Source: Methylomonas koyamae
GTDB lineage: Bacteria > Pseudomonadota > Gammaproteobacteria > Methylococcales > Methylomonadaceae
Length of the DNA: 37,093 nucleotides
Direction: 5' to 3'
NCBI RefSeq assembly: GCF_001644025.1
Contig: NZ_LUUK01000161.1
Location: 1-37,093 of the forward strand
The notes under the pieces are model-generated. The model saw only the letters and a program-made list of their open reading frames with translations, searched no databases and was not told the origin of the DNA. A program made the translations under genes and the position numbers. This document shows positions 23,323-33,700 of this stretch, piece by piece. Position 1 is the stretch's first letter. Every line of letters starts with the position of its first letter.

Positions 23323-24984
23323 ATGAGTGACACCACCGACAACATCCTGATCGCCTATTTGACCGAGGTGCGCGCCGACGGCATGGACGCCCGCATCGTC
23401 GCGGAGCACGCCACCGCGGCGCCGATCATCCGGTTGGGCGATGAAGAGATTCTGGCCGGCCATTTGGGTTCCTACGTGGTGATTCGCCAATCGCATATCG
23501 GGGTGCTGGCGTTGGTCTTCAAGATGTGGGAGCGCGACCGCTTCGATCAGGCCGGCAACCGCGCCACCGACCGCTTTATCGCGTTGATTCCGGTCGGCGA
23601 GCTGAACGAAAGCAATGTGTTCATCCGCGGCGTGCGCCATTATCCGACGCCCGGCGCGGCGGTGTATGCGGTGGGCTTGGCCGAGATCAACGCGATTTTT
23701 TCCAAGTTCCGCGACTACCAATTCTTCATCGGCCAGCTCGCCAGTCACAAGGATTACCATCTCAGCCTCGATCCGCGCGCCTTGTTCGGCCGGCATTTCG
23801 CGATCGTCGGCCAGTCCGGTTCCGGCAAATCGTGGACCGTGACCAGTCTGATCCAACACACGATCGCGGCGATGCCGAAGACCCATTTGATCATGCTGGA
23901 CCTGCACGGCGAATATTGCTGGAAGACGCCGGACGGCAGCATCGAGTCGGCCTTCCCCAGCGAGCGCGTCAATTACGTCGACGCGATGGAATTGGAAATG
24001 CCGTATTGGATGATGACTTACGCCGAGCTGGTGGATTTGTTCATCGACCGCGACGATCCCGGTTCGTCGATTCAAATGGCCTTCATGCGCGAGATTTTGC
24101 AACAGCTCAAACGCAAGGAAGCCAAGAATGTCGGCTTGGGGGTGGTATCCATCGATACGCCGATTTTCTTTTCGCTGGCCGAGCTGTACATGCAGTTCAA
24201 GGCCGCCAACGAGGAACGCAAGGACTTCGGCAAGACCAAGGGCGCCTTGTTCGGCCAGTTCGACGAATTTTTGGTGCGGATGCAAAGCCGCTTCAACGAC
24301 GTGCGCTACGACTTTTTATTGAAACCGAAAAAGCGCAACACCTCGGACAGCATGGCCGAATTGCTGCGCGAGTTCGTCGGTCTGGGCCGTAAGAAGGCCA
24401 ATATCACCGTCGTCGATCTCAGCTCGGTGCCGACCGACGTGCGGCCGGCTGTGTCGGCGCAAGTCGGCCGGCTGGCTTACGAGTTCAATTACTGGAATCC
24501 GCGCCGCCGCGAGTTTCCAATCACGCTGATTTGCGAGGAAGCCCACGCCTATATTCCGCGCGAAAAAAGCAGTCAGTTCGAAGGCACCCGCAAAATGATG
24601 GAGCGGATCGCCAAGGAAGGCCGCAAATACGGGGTGTCGATCGGCGTGGTCAGCCAGCGGCCGACCGAGTTGTCGGAAACCATGCTGGCGCAATGCAGTT
24701 CGTATATCTGTTTACGCACCACCAATCCGGACGACCAGCAATACATACGCGGTCTGGTGCCGGAAGCCGAGGGCGATCTGGCCGACATTCTGAGTTCGTT
24801 GGGGCGCGGCGAGGCCCTGGTGCTGGGCGAGGCGGCACCGCTGCCGACCCGGGTGCAAATCTACCGGCCCAATCCCGAACCCAAAAGTAACGACGTCGAT
24901 TACTTCACCGCTTGGCGGGAAGGCCCGGACGATTTGGACGTGGAAGGCATCGTCGATAACTGGCGCAATCAAAACCGTCACTAG
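23323..24984 (+). CDS. HerA-like hexameric ATPase (DUF87 family)
   Basis: 553 residues. The N-terminal beta-barrel-like (HAS-type) region carries LGDEEILAGHLGSYVVIRQ. Walker A is GQSGSGKSWT (about 163-172), followed by LIMLDLHGEY; Walker B is ITLICEEAHAY (about 400-410). The C-terminal part has RKMMERIAKEGRKYGVSIGVVSQRP, the sensor stretch typical of HerA/FtsK-like translocases, and CSSYICLRTTNPDDQQYI. HerA proteins move DNA, in archaea with the nuclease NurA and in bacteria as parts of defence systems with Sir2, DUF4297 or other effectors. No such partner is next to it here. Its function is thus open. The start ATG 23323 has only a weak GAG upstream. Confidence 0.88.
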   Translation: MSDTTDNILIAYLTEVRADGMDARIVAEHATAAPIIRLGDEEILAGHLGSYVVIRQSHIGVLALVFKMWERDRFDQAGNRATDRFIALIPVGELNESNVFIRGVRHYPTPGAAVYAVGLAEINAIFSKFRDYQFFIGQLASHKDYHLSLDPRALFGRHFAIVGQSGSGKSWTVTSLIQHTIAAMPKTHLIMLDLHGEYCWKTPDGSIESAFPSERVNYVDAMELEMPYWMMTYAELVDLFIDRDDPGSSIQMAFMREILQQLKRKEAKNVGLGVVSIDTPIFFSLAELYMQFKAANEERKDFGKTKGALFGQFDEFLVRMQSRFNDVRYDFLLKPKKRNTSDSMAELLREFVGLGRKKANITVVDLSSVPTDVRPAVSAQVGRLAYEFNYWNPRRREFPITLICEEAHAYIPREKSSQFEGTRKMMERIAKEGRKYGVSIGVVSQRPTELSETMLAQCSSYICLRTTNPDDQQYIRGLVPEAEGDLADILSSLGRGEALVLGEAAPLPTRVQIYRPNPEPKSNDVDYFTAWREGPDDLDVEGIVDNWRNQNRH

Positions 24985-24996
24985 GCCGGACGGGAG

Positions 24997-25491
24997 TCAA
25001 GCGCCGCCCGGATACCAAACCAGTAAGGCGTGGCTGTCGCTGGTTCTGGCCAGCCCGAAGCCCAGCTTGGCGTAAAACGCCAAGGCGCCGGGGTTGTCCA
25101 GCGCGGCGACCAACGTCAACGGTGCATGGGCCTGTCCGGCCGCCTGCTGTAAGGCGCGAATCACCGCCCGACCGTGGCCGCGATTTCGGGCGGCCGGCAG
25201 CAAGGCTAAATCGATCAAACGCACTTCGTTGTGGCCGAAATCGACGGCGACCCGGCCGACAGCTTGGCTATGTATTTCGATGATGAAATACATCGCATTT
25301 GGAAATTGTTGACCGTAGCCTTCGCGCTGGGCGCGAAACTGCATTTCGATCAGTTCCTCGACGAAGTCGCGCTCCGCGTCGAGCAGACGCAAGTCGTCGC
25401 GCAAGCTGTGGTACAGGCCGGCTAGAAAGGTCGCGTCATTGTCGCGTTGCGGCCTCAGATTCAAGCCGGCCGGCGATGGCGCTAGCGCCAT
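24997..25491 (-). CDS. GNAT-family N-acetyltransferase
   Basis: 164 residues. The acetyl-CoA-binding motif is LLPAARNRGHGRAVIRALQ (the RxxGxG loop as RNRGHG), preceded by the strand VRLIDLALLP and followed by LVAALDNPGALAFYAKLGF, the usual C-terminal motif. The substrate is unknown. ATG 25491 lies inside a 26-bp perfect palindrome (25471-25496) and has no ribosome binding site; a later start is possible. It is convergent with the HerA-like gene with only 12 bases between the stops. Confidence 0.87.
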   Translation of the reverse strand: MALAPSPAGLNLRPQRDNDATFLAGLYHSLRDDLRLLDAERDFVEELIEMQFRAQREGYGQQFPNAMYFIIEIHSQAVGRVAVDFGHNEVRLIDLALLPAARNRGHGRAVIRALQQAAGQAHAPLTLVAALDNPGALAFYAKLGFGLARTSDSHALLVWYPGGA

Positions 25492-25496
25492 CGCCG
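25471..25496. repeat. Perfect 26-bp palindrome over the GNAT start codon
   Basis: CGGCGATGGCGCT followed by its exact reverse complement with no loop. The acetyltransferase start codon (minus strand) lies within it, so the mRNA 5' end would be folded. Confidence 0.85.
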
Positions 25497-25557
25497 TCGC
25501 CGCTGGGGTTGAACCGAGCTTTTTCGCCGTTCGCGTCGGTAGGTATGCGCGCTCATG

Positions 25558-25905
25558 TCAGTTAAACACTGCTTGAAACAACGCCGCCGGTTGCGGGCCG
25601 GCGTTCAAGACCCGGCTCAGGTAAATGCCGGGAACCTCGAACGCTTGGGCGATGCGCATCGTAAACACACCGTCCAGATACGGACAATCGGCGTCGCCTT
25701 TCAGTAGCAGCGCGAACGGCATGCGGCTGTCCCGGTCGCCGCTCGGCGAGCGGGCGCCGGGTTTTTCGTCGACACGCGCCAGGACCGTGGCGATCGTCAC
25801 CGCGCCGCTTTCCAACAGACAAGTTTGGCCGAGATAGGGCAGGAAATGCCCGCTACTCAAGTCGGCGATCGGTGCATTCTTTGGATCAGGATTCGCGGTA
25901 CTCAT
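25558..25905 (-). CDS. DUF6916-like protein, coupled to tail-collar gene
   Basis: 115 residues. The motifs LSSGHFLPYLGQTCLLESGA, then PFALLLKGDADCPYLDGVFTMRI and GIYLSRVLNAGPQ match small proteins that usually sit beside microcystin-dependent (tail-collar) genes, annotated as DUF6916; I give that name from memory of such neighbourhoods. The start overlaps the upstream stop as ATGA, so translation is coupled and a joint function is likely. Soluble, no signal peptide. Confidence 0.82.
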   Translation of the reverse strand: MSTANPDPKNAPIADLSSGHFLPYLGQTCLLESGAVTIATVLARVDEKPGARSPSGDRDSRMPFALLLKGDADCPYLDGVFTMRIAQAFEVPGIYLSRVLNAGPQPAALFQAVFN

Positions 25906-26573
25906 TGCTGCATCGGGAAAATGCCGTTCAGCGCGATGCAGAAGTTCAGCGCCAGATAGGGCGACATCGCGGCCGGGACGCTGAAGTTCAGCGGTGCGCT
26001 GACCGGGGCGCCGGCGCCGGTATTACCGACCGTGACCGTGCCGTTGCCGCTCAACGTGGTCGTCACTCCGCCCAGCGTGATCGGGTTGGTTTGCGGCGTG
26101 GCGGCCGGCAGAAACACCGCGGCCGAGGTCTGGCCGTTTGGGGCGTTAGTCAGCGTGGCGTTGGCATCGGGATTAACGCCGCCGCCGGCGCCGGTGGAGA
26201 CCTTGACGGCCGTGGCGGCGTTGACGCCGGCTAGCGATAGATCGGCGGCGTGGGTATGAGACGGCAAATTGGCGGTGGTCAAACTAAACGCGGTTTGGGT
26301 TTGGACCGTGGCGCCAGAGGTGCCGCCGGTTTGCGCCATCTGGTAAGGTTGCGAAGCGGACAGCGGATTGGCGCCGAAATGAATCGGCGCCCGGCCTTGC
26401 AGATTGGGTAAATTGAAGAAGCTACGGCCGTCGCCGCCGAATCTTGTCCCAAGCAGCGCGTACAGTGCATTTTGTTGTTGTATCGCCATTTGCTGGCCGT
26501 TGCAGAACGCCCAATCTTGCGGGGCATATGCAAAACCGAAGATGTGGATTTCGCCTAAAAATGGATCAGCCAT
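25902..26573 (-). CDS. Phage tail-collar domain protein (microcystin-dependent protein MdpB type)
   Basis: 223 residues from ATG 26573, chosen because AGGAGG lies just upstream (an upstream start at 26789 would add an unrelated segment). N-terminus ADPFLGEIHIFGFAYAPQDWAFCNGQ, then QNALYALLGTRFGGDGRSFFNLPNLQGRAPIHFG, the classic Tail Collar domain (PF07484). A Gly/Ala/Thr-rich middle follows, and it ends MSPYLALNFCIALNGIFPMQQ, the conserved end of the family. In phages this domain forms tail fibre trimers. Chromosomal copies near sulfotransferases are common but of unknown role. No signal peptide; exit route unknown. Confidence 0.92.
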   Translation of the reverse strand: MADPFLGEIHIFGFAYAPQDWAFCNGQQMAIQQQNALYALLGTRFGGDGRSFFNLPNLQGRAPIHFGANPLSASQPYQMAQTGGTSGATVQTQTAFSLTTANLPSHTHAADLSLAGVNAATAVKVSTGAGGGVNPDANATLTNAPNGQTSAAVFLPAATPQTNPITLGGVTTTLSGNGTVTVGNTGAGAPVSAPLNFSVPAAMSPYLALNFCIALNGIFPMQQ

Positions 26574-26889
26574 GATGGACCTCCTGGGGTCTTTGCGAAA
26601 AATAGCCGGGAAAAAGCCGCCAAGCTTGTTCTCCGGGCGAACGCCGAAATTTTGTAAAGCGTAAGCGACATTAAGCATAATCGTTCCTAACGGAAAAGCT
26701 AGGCTACTGTGAGATCCGATACCGATGTTCGGCTTGAATGCGCCGCGCGGTTGACAAGGTCGCGGTCTGCGACTATTTTTCGAACCCATTACCCGTTCGC
26801 GAACTTGTTACCGACACTGTGCTGATGAAAAATATCGATATGCCGCGGGTTGTCGACGCGACGGCCCGCGCCTTGGTGCTGGGTTCGCA
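26574..26889. other. Divergent promoter region between tail-collar and sulfotransferase genes
   Basis: 316 bases. It holds the sigma70-type promoter at 26751-26779 for the plus side. A 51-codon frame from ATG 26738 ends in TGA at 26891-26893, overlapping the sulfotransferase start as ATGA, but it begins upstream of that promoter. A shorter in-frame piece from ATG 26825 (22 residues) could be a leader peptide. I accept neither as a gene. Confidence 0.55.
26751..26779 (+). promoter_or_regulatory. Near-consensus sigma70 promoter upstream of sulfotransferase
   Basis: TTGACA (26751-26756, perfect -35), a 17-base spacer, then TATTTT (26774-26779). Transcription would start near 26786, leaving a leader of about 100 bases before ATG 26890. 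Confidence 0.6.
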
Positions 26890-27744
26890 ATGAGTCATCG
26901 TTACCACTTTATTTCCGGCCTGCCGCGCTCCGGTTCGACGCTGCTGGCCGCTATTCTGAAACAGAATCCGCGCTTTCAAGCCGGTATGACCAGTCCGGTC
27001 GGCGCATTTTTTTCGGGTTTGCTCGATCAGGTCAGCGCCGGTAGCGAGTGGGGGCCGGTCGTGACCACCGCGCAACGCCGCCGCCTGCTGCGCGGTTTGT
27101 TCGACAGTTATTACGCCGAGGAAACCGGCAAGGATGTGGTGTTCGATACCAACCGGGCTTGGTGCGGCCGCTTGCCGGCACTGCTGGATTTGTTCCCGGA
27201 CGCCAAGATCATTGCCTGCGTCCGCAACGTGGCCTGGGTCATGGACAGTCTGGAGCGGCTGTACCGGGCCAGCCCCTATGAAAACAGCCGCTTGTTCGCC
27301 GACGACGTCGAGCGCAATACCGTGTATAGCCGGGTGGAAACCTTGGCGCAGCGCAATCGCCTGGTCGGTTTTGCCTGGTCGGCGCTGAAGGAAGCGTTTT
27401 ACGGCGAGCAGGCCGCTTCGCTGCTGGTCGTCGACTACGATTTGCTGGCTCGGGCGCCCGAGAAGGTGATGCCGTTGATTTACGATTTTCTCGGCGAGCC
27501 CGCGTATCCGCACGATTTCGCGAATCTGCAGTACGACGCGCCGGCCTTCGACAACAATTTGGGCCTGTCCGGCCTGCACAGCATTCGACCTCGAGTGACC
27601 TTGGAGAACCGGGCGACCATTCTGCCGCCGGATTTGTTCGAGCAATATGCCGATATGGCGTTCTGGCGCGACGGCCGCGGCAGTCGCGCCCACGTTGTTT
27701 CCGCGCAACCGGCCGCCGCTCGGCCGCTGGTGACATCCGTTTGA
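26890..27744 (+). CDS. Sulfotransferase family protein
   Basis: 284 residues. The 5'-phosphosulfate loop is HFISGLPRSGSTLLAAIL (about 6-23), and the 3'-phosphate-binding stretch is KIIACVRNVAWVMDSLERL. By family knowledge these enzymes move sulfate from PAPS to a hydroxyl or amine, often on sugars, lipids or peptides. The sequence PLIYDFLGEPAYPHDFANLQYDAPAFDNNLGLSGLHSIRP is typical of the bacterial group beside tail-collar genes. It starts at ATG 26890 and is followed after 28 bases by the giant surface-protein gene, suggesting one transcript and that the giant protein or its neighbour is a substrate. That last point is inference. Confidence 0.9.
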   Translation: MSHRYHFISGLPRSGSTLLAAILKQNPRFQAGMTSPVGAFFSGLLDQVSAGSEWGPVVTTAQRRRLLRGLFDSYYAEETGKDVVFDTNRAWCGRLPALLDLFPDAKIIACVRNVAWVMDSLERLYRASPYENSRLFADDVERNTVYSRVETLAQRNRLVGFAWSALKEAFYGEQAASLLVVDYDLLARAPEKVMPLIYDFLGEPAYPHDFANLQYDAPAFDNNLGLSGLHSIRPRVTLENRATILPPDLFEQYADMAFWRDGRGSRAHVVSAQPAAARPLVTSV

Positions 27745-27772
27745 TTGACCGTCGATTTTGGGGAGCAAGACC

Positions 27773-30700
27773 ATGAAACTATTCGAGCGTATTCGCCCCG
27801 CCGGGACTCGCCATCGTTCCAAGGCGGCACCGCTACGTGCCTGGGCCTTGGAACCGCGCATTCTGTTCGACGGCGCGGCGGCGGTCAGCGCCGACGCCGC
27901 TCAAGCGGACGCGCCGCCGACCGCCGATCAGCCGCCGTCTGCGCTGGACGCTCAACATTTGCTGGATGCGGCGGCCGCCTGCCAATTCCCGGAAGCGCCG
28001 GCCGCTCAGTCTAGCAACGTCATCTTCGTCGACAGCCGGGTCAGGGACGCCGAAACCTTGTTGGCCGGCGCCGATCCGCGCGCCGAAGTCGTAATGTTGG
28101 AGGCCGGCCGCGACGGCGTGCAACAGATGGCCGACTATTTGGCGGATCGCCGCGACGTTACGGCGATTTCGATTGTCGCCGAGGGCGGCGAGGCCAACGT
28201 TTGGTTGGGCAATGCTTGGCTGAACAATGATTCAATCGGCGGCTACGCCGCTCAACTCGATACGATAGGCCAAGCGCTGGCGGCCGACGGCGATCTGCAA
28301 GTCTATTCCTGCAACCTGGGCCGGGGCGCCGACGGCGCTACGTTTGCCCGGACCCTGGCCGATCTGACCGGGGCCGACGTGGCGGTGTCCGACGACCGCA
28401 CGGGTGCCGGCGGCGATTGGGATTTGGAAATGCGCACCGGCGACGTCTCGGCGCCCGCGGCGTTTTCCGCTTCGGCCATGGCCGACTACGATTACGCGCT
28501 GGCGACGGTCACCGTGACCAACAATAACGATAGCGGTGCCGGGTCGTTGCGCGCGGCGATTGCATCGGCGTCGTCCGGCGACACGATTACATTCAACGCC
28601 GGAATGACGATTACCTTGTCCAGCGGCCAGTTAAGTATCAGCCAAAATTTGACGATAGACGGCGATCTGGACGACAACGGTAGTGCCGATGTTACCGTCG
28701 ATGCCAATTACCGCAGCCGGGTGCTGTCGATTACCAGCGGCAACGTGACCGTGGACGGTTTGACGATCACCCACGGTTTGGTTTCGGGCGACGGCGGTGC
28801 GTATAACAGCGTCAACGGCGGCGATGCGTTGGGCGCCGGAATCTCGGTGACCGGCGCGGGCACCGCGGCCACATTTTTGCATTCGACGATCACCGGCAAC
28901 GTCGCGGCCGGCGGCGGCGGCAACGGCGGTAGCGACGACGGGTCTTACGGTTACGGCGGCGGCGGCGGCGCAGGTTGGGGGACGACTGTCGGCGGAACCG
29001 GAGGGGCTTTTAATAATACTACACCTGGCACCTCGGGTTCCGCGGGTACTGGCGGAAATGGCGGTGTTAACGGGGTTGCCAGCGCCTCTGGCCGGGGCGG
29101 TAGCAGTGGCGCCAGTGGCGCCGGCGGCGCGGGGGGAACCAGTGGTATTCACAACGCGGGCGGAACCGGGGGAACCGCCGGCTCGGGCGGACTGAATTTT
29201 ATCGGCGGCGGCGGCGGCGGATACGGTTCAGGCGGCAGCGGCAGCGCGGTGGTTGGCCGGGGTGGGATAGGCGCCGGCGCTTTAGCAATCGGTTCCGGCG
29301 CAACGGTGTACATGGCGTCGACCTCGATCACCAACAATCTCGGCGCCGGCGGCGGCGGCGCGGGTGGTTACGGTGTCGATGGCGGCGACGGCGGAGCCGG
29401 CGTCGGCGGAATCTACAACAATGGTGCCTTCAAATACGAAAACGCTACCATTACCCACACCTCGAATTACGGAGGCGGCGGTGCCGGCGGAACGTCCTCG
29501 GGCGGTAACCCCGGCGCCTCCGGGTCGGGCGGTAACGCCGGCACCGAATGGCTAGACGGGCCGGGTAGCACGGCCGCCTGGACGCCGCCCTCGCCGACGG
29601 CGTCGATTACTTCGGCTACCTACGACGCCAGCACCAACGTGCTGTCCGTCACCGGCGCTAATATGACCACCGGCGACACCATCGATACCACCAAGCTGAC
29701 GCTGACCGGCGAGGGCGGCAATACCTATACCTTGGCCGGCAGTTACACGGTGACCGCCAGTAGTTCCACCAGTTTTAGCATTACTTTGGATGCCACCGAT
29801 CAGCTCAACGTCGAAGGCCTGCTGAATAAGGACGGGACCGCGTCCGCCGGCGCGACCACCTACAATCTAGCCGGCGCGGCGAATTGGGACAGCACCGCCG
29901 CGGCATCCGCAGATACCACCGGCAACGGCGTTACCGTCAGCAGTACCCAAACGCCGACCTTGACCTCGGCGACCTACGACACCACGACCGGCTTGTTGGT
30001 CGTGACCGGTACCCATCTGGTCAAGCAAAGCGGCGCGACCAACGATATCGACGCTTCGTTGTTCACGTTGACCGGCCAAGGCGGCAGCTACACCTTGACC
30101 GACACCAGCGACGTGGAGATCACTTCGGCGACTGCGTTCACGTTGACGTTGTCGGCCACCGACAAGGCCCAGGTCAACACCCTGCTCGATAAAAACGGCA
30201 CCAGTTCCAGCGGCAGCACGACTTACAATTTGGCGGGGGCCGATAATTGGAACGGCCCAATCACCGGCGGTAGTATTGCCGATACCAGCGGCAACGGCAT
30301 CACTGTTTCCGGCATCAATTCGGCGGCGGTGATTAGCGGTTTGAACGGCGACAGCGTGGCCTTGTCCGGCACCGTGACGCTCGATGCCGGCGGCAATTTG
30401 ACCGTTTCCGACGCCGAAAACGACGTAGGAGACTGGAACGGCGCTTCGTTGACCGTGCAGCGCGGCAAGATCGGCGACGCCAGTATCGCCGATGCCACTA
30501 GCAACGATGTCTACAGCTTTAATGCCAGCGGTTTCAGCGATACCGGTTCCGCGCTGCAAACCGGCGGCGCGACCACCTTCGCTACTTACACCAATACCGG
30601 CGGGGTGTTGACGATCAACTTCAACGCCAATGCCACCACCGCGTTGGTGCAAGCGGTGATGCGCGGCATTCAATACGCCAACAGCACCCCGTTCGGCGAT

Positions 30701-33700
30701 GCCACGATCCGTTTCGCGTTGAGCGACGGTACCGCGACGACGAATGCCGATGTCAGTGTGACCAGTTCCAGTATTTACGTGACCCAGACCAGCGACGACA
30801 GCGGTAACGACGCCGCCGACGGCTTCGGTTTGCGCGAAGCGTTGGCGCGCTCGGCGGCCCAGGCCGGCGCGGATAGCGTGATTCTAAGCAATTTGACCAG
30901 CGGCACCACGCTGACCTTGACCGGCTCCACCGCAAGCTTGGGTGCCGACGATACGGTGACCTTGCAAGGGGCAAAGACCGTCACGATAGCCGGTAGCGGC
31001 GGTGGCGGTCTGGTACTGGCCGGGGCCGGCACCTTGAATTTGCTCGGCGCTAGCGCCGCCTTGAACGTGTCCGCCGATATATCCGGTGCCAGTGGCAGTC
31101 TCAGTAAAATCAGCGGCGGTGCCTTGACGCTGTCCGGCAGCAATACGTACGGCGGAGCGACTTCGTTCAGTAACGGCGCCGTGACTCTGAACGGCGGCGC
31201 GGCGATCCCCAACGCCAGCGCGCTGACCTTGGGCAACGGCGCAAGTCTGGCCGTCACGCTGGGCGCGGATGAAACCATCGGGTCGTTGAGCGGCAGCGGC
31301 GTGACCGGCAGCTTCGATCTCGGTTCGTTCACGTTGACGACCGGAGGCGACGCCACCTCGACCGGTTTCGACGGCGTGCTGAGCGGAACCGGCGGCTTAA
31401 CCAAAACCGGTAGCGGCACCTTCACGCTGAGCGGCGCCAATACCTATACCGGCGCGACCACCGTGTCGGCCGGCACGCTGGCTTTGAGCGGCGGTAGCGC
31501 CTTGGCCGACACCAGCGCGGTCAGCGTGGCCGGCACCTTGAGTCTCAACGCATCCGAGACGATCGGTTCGTTGGCCGGGGCCGGTAGCGTCGTTCTGGGC
31601 GCCAATACCCTGACCGCCGGCGGCGACAATTCGTCAACCACGTTTTCCGGCGGAATCTCCGGTAGCGGCGGATTGACCAAAGCCGGCAGCGGCACCCTGA
31701 TTTTGTCGGGTAGCAACACCTTCAGCGGCGCGCTGACCTTGTCCGGCGGCACGTTGCAAACCGCCAGTCTGGGTAGCGCCGGCTCGCTGGTCATGGACGG
31801 CGGTACCTTGGCGGCTAGCGCCGGGGGTATTACCTCCTCGGTCGGGGTATCGGTCACCGCCAACGGCGGCAGCTTCAACACCACGGCCGGCAGCATCACA
31901 CTGAACGGTAATCTGACCGGTTCCGGCGGCATCTCGGTCGGCGGGGGCGCGGGCAATGTACTGAAGCTGGCGGGTACCAACACCGGTTACAGCGGCACCG
32001 TTACGTTGAACAACACGATCATCGACATCGCGTCGGACAGCGCGCTGGGGACCGGCGCGCTGGCCTGGAACGGCGGCAAGCTGCGTTCGACCACCACGGC
32101 GCGCAGCATAGCCAACGCGATCACGCTCGGCGGCGATGTGACGATGTCGGGCTCGTTTGCGTTGACCTTTACCGGCAACGTCGATTTCGGCAACGCGGCA
32201 CGGACCATCAACAGCGGCGTGGATACGACGTTCTCGGGTATCTTGAGTAACAGCAGCGGTCTGCTTACCAAGACCGGCGCCGGCACGATGACCCTGTCCG
32301 GCGCGAATACCTTGACCGGCGCGGTCAGCCTGTCGGCCGGCGGCTTGACGTTAAATCACGCCAGCGCGATCGCCAACAATACCGCGGTCACGCTTGCTAG
32401 CGGGACCACGCTGACGCTGGGTGCCGCCAAAACCATCGGTTCATTGGCGGGCGCCGGCAATGTTGCGCTCGGGGCTTTTACGTTGACGGCCGGGGACGGC
32501 TCCAACACCAGTTTTACCGGCGTCATCAGCGGTAGCGGCGGGTTGACCAAGACCGGTTCCGGTACCTTGACCTTGGGCGGCACCAATACCTATACCGGTG
32601 CGACCACAATTTCGGCCGGTACCTTGACCACCAGCGGCAGCAACCGAATCGCCGACAGCTCGGCGGTGACGGTGGCCAGCGGCGCTAGCTTGACGCTGTC
32701 GTCCGCGAGCGACCGGATCGGTTCGTTGGCCGGCGCCGGCGCGGTGTCCTTGACCTCCAGCACTTTGGAAATCGGCGGTGACAACACCAGCACCAGTTTT
32801 ACCGGCACGATCACCGGTAGCGGCGCGACCGTCGACAAAGTCGGCAGCGGAACGCTGACCCTGGCCCTGTCCGGGACGAATGCCTTGACCGCCACGTCGC
32901 GTCTCCAAGCGTCCGGCGGTACGGTGGTGTTGTCCGGTACGCTGAGTGGCACGCCAGAACTGGCGCTGAACGGCGGCTCCTACCAGTTGGCGTCGGATGT
33001 CAGCGTCGGCCAAATCAATAGCTACACCAGTGGCAATATCGATCTGCAATCCTTCACACTGACTAGCGATTCGGCATCGTCAGGGGCGTTTTCCGGGGTA
33101 ATCAGCGGCAGCGGCGGCCTGACCAAGCTGGGTAGCGGCGAATTGGACTTGTCCGGCACCAATACTTACACGGGGGCCACGACGATTTCGGCGGGCACGC
33201 TGACCTTGTCCGGCGGCGGCTCGGTGCTGGCCGATACCACCGCCGTCACCGTGGCTTCCGGCGCCATTCTGAATCTGCACGCCATCGACGACACGATAGG
33301 CTCGCTGGCCGGCGCCGGCACCGTGACACTGAACAGCGGCACGCTGACGGTGGCCGGTAATGCTTCGACCACGTTCTCCGGTATTTTGCAGGACGGCGGA
33401 AATAGCGGCGGCTTTGCTAAAGCCGGCAGCGGTAGCTTGACCTTGTCCGGTACCAATACCTATACCGGCTCGACCGCGATCGACGCCGGTACCTTGGTGG
33501 TTACCGGCAGCTTGAACGGCGCCGGAGCCGGCGCGGTTAACGTGGCCAGCGGCGCCACGCTGGCCGGCACCGGTAGCGTCAACGGCGGCCTGACGATCGC
33601 TGCGGGCGGGACCTTGGCGCCGGGCGTGGCCGGCAGCAACGACGGCGTCGGCACGCTGACCGTGACCGGCGGTTTAACTATCGCCTCCGGCGGCAGCTTG

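Noticed and set aside
23119-24285. 388-codon minus frame opposite the HerA-like gene
   Set aside because: The plus strand has full Walker motifs and family similarity; this frame has none.
25902-26573. Prophage, because of the tail-collar domain
   Set aside because: No other phage genes nearby; the family is a common chromosomal one beside sulfotransferases.
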